Shown: in pieces, positions 35,701 through 47,700 of the stretch
Position numbering within the stretch: position 1 is the first letter of the stretch
Layout of the letters: each line of letters begins with the position of its first letter
NCBI RefSeq assembly: GCF_964340395.1
Contig: NC_135557.1
Span: 1,031,646-1,095,645 of the forward strand
Origin: Glandiceps talaboti
Taxonomy: Eukaryota > Hemichordata > Enteropneusta > Spengelidae
Length of the DNA stretch: 64,000 bases
Direction: 5' to 3'
The notes under the pieces: model-generated
Databases searched by the model: none
What the model was told of the DNA's origin: nothing
The model's input: only the letters and a program-made list of their open reading frames with translations
Made by a program: the position numbers and the translations under genes

Positions 35701-38700
35701 TTGAATGTTGTTGACTTTGTAAATTTGTTAGAAAATTGAAATTCAAATTGCCTCAAAATTATTTTAGATCCCAAGTTTATTTCATTCATCATTAAAATTT
35801 TCCAGGGTTACAGCTGTAAGACACTGGAATTATTTATAGCCAACCTCAAAATCCTCTTTTTTTCTTTTTCTTGTGTGCATTTCCCAGTCATTTTTTTCTG
35901 AGATTTTGTGCAATTTTTCATAACAGTAGATTTTTGTCATAAAATGGTGACTATGGTATAAAAGTACAATACATTACCAACTTCTGTGTAAAATGTGTTT
36001 TATAGTGAGACATCATATGAAACCACTAACCACTTTATTGCATTGCTAAAACAAAACTGCATAGTGAAGAGCTGAAGACCTGAACCACTTCTACATGTCA
36101 CCAAAATAAAAAATTAAATTAAAAAAAAAACAGCGGAGCTATTCTGACCGATAGGTCGCTTGTATAAAACCAAGGTGTATTATCAAGGTACATGTATGGC
36201 CTAAGCCACCTTTATATAAAACCAAGGTGTATTATCAAGGTACGTGTATGGCCTAAGCCACCTTTATATAAAACCAAGGTGTATTATCAAGGTACATGTA
36301 CATGCATGTATGGCCTTTTATATAAAACCAAGGTGTTTTAATAAGACCTCTTGTGCTAGTGTATACATACATGTATAACCTGAATAAGACCTCTTGTGAC
36401 AGTATATAAGTTACGCCCAATCCGTGAAACTGCCCAATTCATGAAATGTGCATGTAACTTTGCCTAGTTCATGGAATGGTCAACCTTATGCACATGATCG
36501 TATAGCTTATGATCTAAAAGGGCGAAATTAAATTTTTGGGGCAAGAGTTTTGAACTGGGGTGTTGATTATCGAACTGTATTAAAAACACAAGCTTCACTG
36601 AATTATAATAAAATTAGAATTGTGAAGTGATGAGTTTGTAAATACATAATAGTAAAGTTGTTTGATTAGTCCCCGCGGGACGAAGTCCGGGACAGGGACT
36701 TGATTATTGGGTTCCGTCCGTCTGTCCGTCCATCCAGAGCTGTTTCTTGGAGATGCCTTGACCGATTTTTTCCAAACTTGGTACAGGGGCAACATACAAT
36801 GGCGTACATATGCACGTCATGATATGCTCCAATATGGCTGCCTAGCAGCCATTTTGTTTGTAAATTTTCCCTGTCCAAAGCCATAACTCAGATATGCTTA
36901 AACAGATCTCATTCAAAGTTGGTATTAGGACAGTGTTCTATGACATACATGTGCACATTCATTGTTGTTGTGATACAATCCAATATGGCCGCCTGGCAGC
37001 CATTTTGTTTGTGAATTTTCCATGTCCAAAGCCATAACTCAGACCTGCTTGAACAGATCTCATTCAAAGTTGGTATTAGGACAGTGTTTTATGACATACA
37101 TGTGCATATCCATTTTCGTTGTGATACGATCCAATATGGCTGCCTGGCAGCCATTTTGTTTGTGAATTTTCCATGTTCAAAGCCATAACTCAGACATGCT
37201 TGAACAGATCTCATTCAAAGTTGGTATTAGGACAGTGTTCTATGACATACATGTGCATATTCATTGTTGTTGTGATACGATCCAATATGGCCGCCTGGCA
37301 GCCATTTTGTTTGCAATTTTTCTATGTCCAAAGCCACAACTCAGACATGCTTGAACAGATCTCATTCAAAGTTGGTATTAGGACAGTGTTCTATGACATA
37401 CATGTGCATATCCATTTTTGTCGGGATACGATCCCCCATACCCGACCCATCCTTTATTGTTGTAGGCATGTTCCGTGTCCAATAAGCACACACAACATAT
37501 CTAAATCTGTTTGATTTAGGTTCACAAGTGTTGTTGTGTGATCAGAGTAGTGATAATTCCTTAAAATCCAATCATAGCGGGGAGTATGTCATTCTCAATG
37601 ATTTGTTGTAAATCATTCATTTCACCAGTGTACTCACTTAGTTTTATGGTTGTATTTCCTACCAACTTACACAGTATGCCATTCACTCCAAACTATAGTC
37701 TTGTATTTCCTACCAACTTACACAGTATGCCATTCACTCCAAACTATAGTCTTGTATTTCCTACCAACTTACACAGTATGCCATTCACTCCAAACTATAG
37801 CCTTGTATTTCCTACCAACTTACACAGTATGCCATTCACTCCAAACTATAGCCTTGTATTTCCTACCAACTTACACAGTATGCCATTCACTCCAAACTAT
37901 AGTCTTGTATTTCCTACCAACTTACACAGTATGCCATTCACTCCAAACTATAGTCTTGTATTTCCTACCAACTTACACAGTATGCCATTCACTCCAAACT
38001 ATAGTCTTGTATTTCCTACCAACTTACACAGTATGCCATTCACTCCAAACTATAGTCTTGTATGTACATGGTAAATGAACTGAATGCATACAAAATGTTT
38101 GATATGATCATACATGTAAATACATGTGTTTGTGTATTCGTGAAATATATCCCATTCAATCTTTTTTTAGTCCCCGCCAGACGAAGTACGGGATGGGGAC
38201 TTATGGATTGGGTTCCGTCTGTCCGTGCGTCCGTGTGTCCGTGCGTATGTCCATCCACATCCGTCCGTCCACCTGTCCGTCCGCCTGTCCATCCGCAGCC
38301 GTTTCATGGAGATGCCTGGACCAATTTTTTTCACACTTGGTACAGGGGCAACATACAATGGCATACATATGCACGTCAATTTGTTTCATGATACGAACCA
38401 ATATGGCTGCCTAGCAGCCATTTTGTTTGCAAATTTTCCCTGTCTAACGCCATAACTCAGACATGCTTGAACAGATCTCATTCAAAGTTGGTATTAGGAC
38501 AGTGTTCTATGACATACATGTGCATATTCATTGTTGTCATAATACGATCCAATATGGCCACCTAGCAACCATTTTGTTTGTGAATTTTCCATGTCCAAAG
38601 CCATAACTCAGACATGCTTGAACAGATCTCATTCAAAGTTGGAATTAGGACAGTGTTTTATGACATACATGTGCATATCCATTTTCATCATGATACAATC

Positions 38701-41700
38701 CAATATGGCTGCCTGGCAGCCATTTTGTTTGCGAATTTTCCATGTCCAAAGCCATAACTCAAACATGCTTGAACAGATCTCATTCAAAGTTGGTATTGGG
38801 ACAGTGTTCTATAGCATACATGTGCACATTCATTGTTGTTGTGATACGATCAAATATGGCCACCTGGCAGCCATTTTGTTTGCAATTTTTCTATGTCCAA
38901 AGCCATAACTCAGACATGCTTGAGCAGATCTCATTCAAAGTTGGTATTAGGACAGTGTTCTATGACATACATGTGCATATCCATTTTCATCATGATACGA
39001 TCCAATATAGCTGCCTGGCAGCCATTTTGTTTGCAAATTTTCCATGTCCAAAGCCATAACTCAGACATGCTTGAACAGATCTCATTCAAAGTTGGTATTG
39101 GGACAGTGTTCTATGATATACAATGTACATGTGCATATTCATTGTTGTTGTGATTCGATCCAATATGGCCACCTGGCAGCCATTTTGTTTGCAAATTTTC
39201 CATGTCCAAAGCCATAACTCAGACATGCTTGAACAGATTTCATTCAAAGTTGGTATTAGGACAGTGTTCTATGACATACATGTGCATATCCATTTTCGTC
39301 GTGATACGATCCCCCATACCCGACCCATCCTTTATTGTTGTAGGCATGTTCCATGTCCAACAAGCAGACACAACATATCTAAGTCTGTTTGATTTAGGTT
39401 CACAGGTGTTGTTGCGTGATCAGAGTAGTTCCTTAAAAAACAATCATAGCGGGGACTATGTCATTCTCAATGACTTGTCTTCTTTTGTCATTTATCGGTG
39501 TATTCATTCTTTTAAAGAAATCACACAACAGAGGAGCATAAACTGCTACAGTTGGTGAATTGGAGATTGTCTGTATATAGTAGTAAGCTTATGTACCCAA
39601 CACACACCAATTGTTCAGAGGGAGTGCTTCAAGCTAAAATCAGAGTTGTAACTCTCACATGTCAGTGCACTACTATTCTGCCAAACATCCATTGACAGAA
39701 GTACAAAATGTATGTTATGACGTGATGGGGATATTGTAGAAGTCACAGGAAAAGTTAAACCTGCATACCAAACTACAAAGTCAGCATTAAAGAGAAAGGT
39801 TGTGAAAGAAGGGGCATGGAGCATGGCAAAAATCAAAGTTCTCACTCTAAGACAATTTTGGTGTGTCTCCAAATAAACCAATGTAATGAAGAATGGCATG
39901 ACACTGTACTTTGATACCCGTGGTAACCAGTGTATGTAATAGAGACTTTGAACTGTGCATTGCCACTTTGGTATTACCATGAAAACAGTGGTAACTGAAC
40001 AGTAACACATGACTGTACTATGTGCCAAATAGACAGATTCAATCATAATATTGTGTTGTTGTGTCTTGCTGTGCCATTTTGTTTGTAGTACATCTTGAAT
40101 AAAGAAGTATTGAAGGTTATAAACTTATATTGTGTCGTTAGTCATTACTTTACAACTAATTTACATATTTTGAATATATAATTAGTTTGTTTTGTAAACT
40201 GCCGTCCCTCCTTGGCTTTTCAAATCCTATAAGACGTCAAACAAAGTAATTACTTTGCATGGCCATATGTGGCATGAATGATCGAATGTTCATTAATTGA
40301 CATTTCACATAATATAAGTGACTTCTTTATCGTAGGAGATTTTAACGTGTTTTTAGCTCCTTGAAGGGCTATTGCAATGGGCTCTGTCTGTCCATCTGTC
40401 AGTAATGTTTTTAGCTCCTTGAAGGGCTATTGCAATGGGCTCTGTCTGTCCATCTGTCTGTCAGTAATGTTTTTAGCTCCTTGAAGGGCTATTGCAATGG
40501 GCTCTGTCTGTCCATCTGTCTGTCAGTAATGTTTTTAGCTCCTTGAAGGGCTATTGCAATGGGCTCTGTCTGTCCATCTGTCTGTCAGTAATGTTTTTAG
40601 CTCCTTGAAGGGCTATTGCAATGGGCTTTGTCTGTCCATCTGTCTGTCAGTAATACATCATTTCTCAGACATGCAATATCTATTTTCTTGTGGGACGCAT
40701 GCACGTCACTTTGTTTTTTTGACACATGCAAATTTGACCGAATGGCATCCATATTTGTGGTTAAAATCAATATTTACTGCATAATCAAAAACCCAGTGTA
40801 ATACACAGACACTCCATTTGAGTATCTACCCCATATTATCAGATGTGAGCTATCTTTTTTAGACCTTTGACCTTTGACTAGTCTATCTGCTAGACCTCGG
40901 ATGTTCTTCCGATAAAATACGACATGACCGAACATCGCTATCGAGGATGGAACTTCCAAGGTCTAGCAAATGTCATCAGGATATAAATAACTGCCAATCA
41001 GAGAACCGCATTAGCGACAAGCACAGAGGACAATAGCTAAGTTTTCATGCATATTCATCTTAAGGAGGGGCTTGTAAAAATAACCACCAATGCGTTAACT
41101 GAAATGTGTGAATGACAACGCCTACACACTCATCAAACATAATTACCATAAACTGATAAGACATAGTAATGACGTAACTTGTGTTTGTCAACATCTGCAT
41201 GCAGAGATTGAATATATTAAAGTATGTATATGCATACATGGCCCAACCCACCGCTTAACGTAATCTCAATGGAATGTCCGGTCTGAAAATGACATTTGCT
41301 AGACAGTTTGGGCAAGCCCTCACTTATAGTATCGAAGGAAAGCCTGAACGTCTAGCAGCAAGACTAACCTTTGACCTGCTTGACTTAAAAACTGTAGTAC
41401 AGAGACTTCATTCAAGTGTCTACTACCCTCATAATATCAGATGTGAGCTTTCTTTGGAGACCTTGACCAGTTATCAAAATCTTTACAAGTAATATTAAAG
41501 AAAAGAACTATACACAAGCATTATTTTTGGTGCTCATGTAATTTTTACTGAATGGCAGCCATATTTGTAGTAAACAATCACTCTATTTAATACTGCATAA
41601 CTAAACAACTTCAATGGTAGACTCTATTCATAGACCATCAAAGTAAGATATTACTTATATACTGCAGACACTTTGTAGCAATTATGTGTGGGTAATGTCT

Positions 41701-44700
41701 TTTAGATCATGTCTCTAGATAATGCTGAAACAAATGAACATACACATGCATTACTTCCTGTACTCATATCAGTTTTTACTCAGTGGCAGCCATATTTGTA
41801 GTGAACAATCATGATTTACCACTTAACTCAAAAACTTTAATACATTGAGACTACATTAAAGTGTCTATCTGAGGTGGAGGGGGGGGGGCTATGTCTTCTA
41901 TGAAAACTTGTTAAACTACATGTACCTAAGGATAGAATCTTTGTAGGCTGTGTTGTACTATCACCTAATTCAAGGTAATTAACATGTCCAATTAAATTGA
42001 ATTTGTTGTATAATTCCTATGATACAGATGGGTTGAAGAAGATCCCATGCAGATCCTACAATCAGTCTATGATGTATTAGACAAGACAAAACAAAATTTA
42101 AAAGATTTGAATATTGATCCATTTAACATCAAAGCAGTTGGAATAACTAATCAACGGGAAACTACAGTGGTTTGGGATAAAACAACGGGAAAACCATTGT
42201 ACAATGCCATTGGTAAGTAATTATACAATGACATTTGCAAGTAATTATACAATACCATTGGTAGGTAATTATACAATACTATTGGTAAGTAATTATACAA
42301 TACCATTGGTAAGTAATTATACAATACCATTGGTAAGTAATTATACAATATTGGTAATTATACAATGACATTGGCAAGTTATTGTACAACACCATTGGTA
42401 AATAATAATACAATAGCATTGGTAAGTAATTATACAATGACATTGGTAAGTAATTATACACTACTATTGGTAAGTAATTATACAATACCATTGGTAAGTA
42501 ATTATACAATACCATTGGTAAGTAATTATACAATACTATTGGTAAGTAATTATACAATACTATTGGTAAGTAATTATACAATACTATTGGTAATTATACA
42601 ATACTATTGGTAAGTAATTATACAATACCATTGGTAAGTAATTATACAATGACATTGGTAAGTAATTATACAATACCATTGGTAAGTAATTATACAATAC
42701 TATTGGTAAGTAATTATACAATACTATTGGTAATTATACAATACTATTGGTAAGTAATTATACAATACCATTGGTAAGTAATTATACAATACCATTGGTA
42801 AGTAATTATACAATACCATTGGTAAATAATCATACAATACCATTGGTAAGTAATTATACAATACTATTGGTAATTATACAATACTATTGGTAAGTAATCA
42901 TACAATATCATTGGTAAGTAATTATACAATACTATTGGTAGTTATACAATATCATTGGTAAGTAACTATACAATACCATTGGTAAATAATCATACAATAC
43001 CATTGGTAAGTAATTATACAATACTATTGGTAAGTAACTACAATACCATTGGTAAGTAATTATACAATACCATTGGTAAGTAATTATACAATGACATTTG
43101 TAAGTAACTATACAGTACCATTTGTAAGTAACTATACATTACCATTTGTAAGTAATTATACAATACCATTGGTAGGTAACTATACAATACCATGTGTAAG
43201 TAACTATACAGTACCATTGGTAAGTAATTATACAATACCATTGGTAAGTAACTATACAATACCATTTGTAAGTAATTATACAATACCATTGGTAAGTAAT
43301 TATACAATACCATTTGTAAGTAATTATACAATACCATTTGTAAGTAACTATACAATACCATTTGTAAGTAATTATACAATACCATTGGTAGGTAATTATA
43401 CAATACCATTGGTAGGTAATTATACAATGACATTTGTAAGTAATTATACAATACCATTGGTAAGTAATTATACAATGCCATTGGTAAGTAATTATACAAT
43501 GACATTTGTAAGTAACTATACAATACCATTTGTAAGTAATTATACAATACCATTGGTAAGTAATTATACAATACCATTGGTAGGTAATTATACAATGACT
43601 TTGGTAAGTTATTGTAAAATACCATGTGTAAGTAATTATACAATACCATTGGTAGGTAATTATACAATACCATGTGTAAGTAATTGTACAATACCATGTG
43701 TAAGTAATTATACAATACCATTGGTAACTGAATTTCACAAGACAACTAAACGCACTGCCAAGAGTAAAATAACATGCTATCAAAGCAATTAACATATAAA
43801 GAATTGATGTTGTATTTGTAGTCTGGTTGGATATGAGGACAGGTCCTACAGTGGAAGAACTGATAGAGAAGGCACCAGGCAAGAAGAAAGAATATCTTCA
43901 AGCTTTGTGTGGTTTACCATTAAGTACATATTTCAGTGCAGTCAAGTTACGATGGTTGATGGATAATGTACCTGATGTGCAGCAGGCTGTACTAGAACAA
44001 CGCTGTATGTTTGGTACAGTGGATTCCTGGCTATTATGGGTATGTATGTTTTGTACAGTGCATTCCTGGCTATTATGGGTATGTATGTTTGGTACAGTGG
44101 ATTCCTGGCTATTATGGGTATGTATGTTTTGTACAGTGCATTCCTGGCTATTATGTGTATGTGTGTTTGGTACAGTGCATTCCTGGCTATTATGGGTATG
44201 TGTGTTTGGTACAGTGCGTTCTGGCTATTATGGGTATGTATGTTTGGTACAGTGGATTCCTGGCTATTATGGGTATGTATGTTTTGTACAGTGCATTCCT
44301 GGCTATTATGGGTATGTATGTTTGGTACAGTGCATTCCTGGCTATTATGGGTATGTGTGTTTGGTACAGTGCATTCCTGGCTATTATGGGTATGTATGTT
44401 TGGTACAGTGCGTTCTGGCTATTATGGGTATGTGTGTTTGGTACAGTGCATTCCTGGCTATTTGGTACAGTGCATTCCTGGCTATTGTGGGTATGTGTGT
44501 TTGGTACATTGCATTCCTGGCTGTTATGGGCATGTATGTTTTGTACAATGCATTCCTGGCTATTATGGGTATGTATGTTTTGGACAGTGCATTCCTGGCT
44601 ATTATGGGTGTGTATGTTTTGTACAGTGCATTCCTGGCTATTATGGGTATGTATGTTTGGTACAGTGCATTCCTGGCTATTATGGGTATGTATGTTTGGT

Positions 44701-47700
44701 ACAGTGCATTCCTGGCTATTATGGGTATGTATGTTTGGTACAGTGCATTCCTGGCTATTATGGGTATGTGTGTTTGGTACAGTGGATTCCTGGCTATTAT
44801 GGGTGTGTATGTTTTGGACAGTGCATTCCTGGCTATTATGGGTATGTATGTGTGGTACAGTGGATCCCTGGTTGTTTTATGGGTATGTGTGTTTGGTACA
44901 TTAGATTCCTGGCTGTTATGGGTATGTATGTTTTGTACGGTGCATTCCTGGCTATTACGGGTATGTATATTTTAGACAGTGCATTCCTGGCTATTATGGG
45001 TATGTGTGTTTGGTACAGTGCATTCCTGGCTATTATGGGTATGTGTGTTTGGTACATTGCATTCCTGGCTGTTATGGGTATGTATGTTTTGTACGGTGCA
45101 TTCCTGGCTATTACGGGTATGTATATTTTAGACAGTGCATTCCTGGCTATTATGGGTATGTGTGTTTGGTACAGTGCATTCCTGGCTATTATGGGTGTGT
45201 ATATTTTGTACAGTGCATTCCTGGCTATTATGGGTATGTGTGTTTGGTACAGTACATTCCTGGCTATTATGGGTATGTATGTTTGGTACAGTGCGTGCTG
45301 GCTATTATGGGTATGTGTGTTTGGTACAGTGCATTACTGGCTATTTGGTACAGTGCGTTCTGGCTATTATGGGTATGTGTGTTTGGTACAGTGCATTCCT
45401 GGCTATTTGGTACAGTGCATTCCTGGCTATTGTGGGTATGTGTGTTTGGTACATTGCATTCCTGGCTGTTATGGGTATGTATGTTTTGTACAATGCATTC
45501 CTGGCTATTATGGGTATGTATGTTTTGGACAGTGCATTCCTGGCTATTATGGGTGTGTATGTTTGGTACAGTGCATTCCTGGCTATTATGGGTATGTATG
45601 TTTGGTACAGTGCATTTCTGGCTATTATGGGTATGTATGTTTGGTACAGTGCATTCCTGGCTATTGTGGGTATGTGTGTTTGGTACATTGCATTCCTGGC
45701 TGTTATGGGTATGTATGTTTTGTACAATGCATTCCTGGCTATTATGGGTATGTATGTTTTGTACAGTGCATTCCTGGCTATTATGGGTATGTATGGTTGG
45801 TACAGTGCATTCCTGGCTATTATGGGTATGTATGTTTGGTACAGTGCATTCCTGGCTATTATGGGTATGTGTGTTTGGTACAGTGGATTCCTGGCTATTA
45901 TGGGTGTGTATGTTTCGGACAGTGCATTCCTGGCTATTATGGGTATGTATGTGTGGTACAGTGGATTCCTGGTTGTTTTATGGGTATGTGTGTTTGGTAC
46001 ATTAGATTCCTGGCTGTTATGGGTATGTATGTTTTGTACGGTGCATTCCTGGCTATTACGGGTATGTATATTTTAGACAGTGCATTCCTGGCTATTATGG
46101 GTATGTGTGTTTGGTACAGTGCATTCCTGGCTATTATGGGTGTGTATGTTTTGTACAGTGCATTCCTGGCTATTATGGGTATGTGTGTTTGGTACAGTAC
46201 ATTCCTGGCTATTATGGGTATGTATGTTTGGTACAGTGCGTTCTGGCTATTATGGGTATGTGTGTTTGGTACAGTGCATTACTGGCTATTTGGTACAGTG
46301 CGTTCTGGCTATTATGGGTATGTGTGTTTGGTACAGTGCATTCCTGGCTATTTGGTACAGTGCATTCCTGGCTATTGTGGGTATGTGTGTTTGGTACAGT
46401 GCATTCCTGGCTGTTATGGGTATGTATGTTTTGTACAATGCATTCCTGGCTATTATGGGTATGTATGTTTTGGACAGTGCATTCCTGGCTATTATGGGTG
46501 TGTATGTTTGGTACAGTGCATTCCTGGCTATTATGGGTATGTATGTTTGGTACAGTGCATTTCTGGCTATTATGGGTATGTATGTTTGGTACAGTGCATT
46601 CCTGGCTATTATGGGTATGTGTGTTTGGTACAGTGCATTCCTGGCTATTATGGGTGTGTATGTTTTGTACAGTGCATTCCTGGCTGTTATGGATATGTGT
46701 GTTTGGTACAGTGCATTCCTGGCTACTATGGGTGTGTATGTTTTGTACAGTGCATTCCTGGCTGTTATGGATATGTGTGTTTTGTACAGTGCATTCCTGG
46801 CTGTTATGGGTGTGTATGTTTGGTACAGTGCATTCCTGGCTATTATGGGTATGTATGTGTGGTACAGTGGATTCCTGGCTATTATGGGTATGTGTGTTTC
46901 ATAAAGTGTATTCTGGCTATTATGGGTATGTATGTGTGGTACAGTGGATTCCTGGCTATTATGGGTATGTGTGTTTGATAAAGTGTATTCTGGCTATTAT
47001 GGGTATGTGTGTTTGTTAAATTAGAATGTCTTTATTACTATGATAATTAATTAGAATGTCTTTATTACCATGATAATAAATTAGAATGTCTTTACTACTA
47101 TGATAATAAATTAGAATGTCTTTACTACTTTGATAATAAATTAGAATGTCTTTACTACCATGATAATAAATTAGAATGTCTTTACTACCATGATAATAAA
47201 TTAGAATGTCTTTATTACTATGATAATAAATAAGAATGTCTTTATTACCATGATAATAAATTAGAATGTCTTTACTACTATGATAATAAATTAGAATGTC
47301 TTTACTACCATGATAATAAATAAGAATGTCTTTACTACCATGATAATAAATAAGAATGTCTTTATTACCATGATAATAAATTAGAATGTCTTTACTACTA
47401 TGATAATAAATTAGAATGTCTTTACTACCATGATAATAAATAAGAATGTCTTTACTACCATGATAATAAATTAGAATGTCTTTATTACTATGATAATAAA
47501 TTAGAATGTCTTTACTACTATGATAATAAATTAGAATGTCTTTACTACTATGATAATAAATTAGAATGTCTTTACTACTATGATAATAAATTAGAATGTC
47601 TTTATTACTATGATAATAAATTAGAATGTCTTTACTACTTTGATAATAAATTAGAATGTCTTTATTACTATGATAATAATTTAGAATGTCTTTACTACTT

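Noticed and set aside
37586-38078. Two 140-160-codon frames over the 51-bp repeat
   Set aside because: Eight identical units in two frames; no conserved domain and no splice or start evidence.
39615-40046. 143-codon minus-strand frame
   Set aside because: No recognisable domain, no supporting splice context, inside GK intron 2. Chance frame is likelier.
43038-43882. 235-247-codon frames on both strands (L-Y-N-Y-L-P-M-V and N-Y-T-I-P-L-V-S repeats)
   Set aside because: Products of the 24-bp donor array in intron 3.
44036-46978. A 980-codon + strand open frame and the 382-codon frame from 43827
   Set aside because: All three frames of the 39-bp unit are open. The 382-codon frame is exon 4 read into intron 4; only its first part (to 44039) matches GK.
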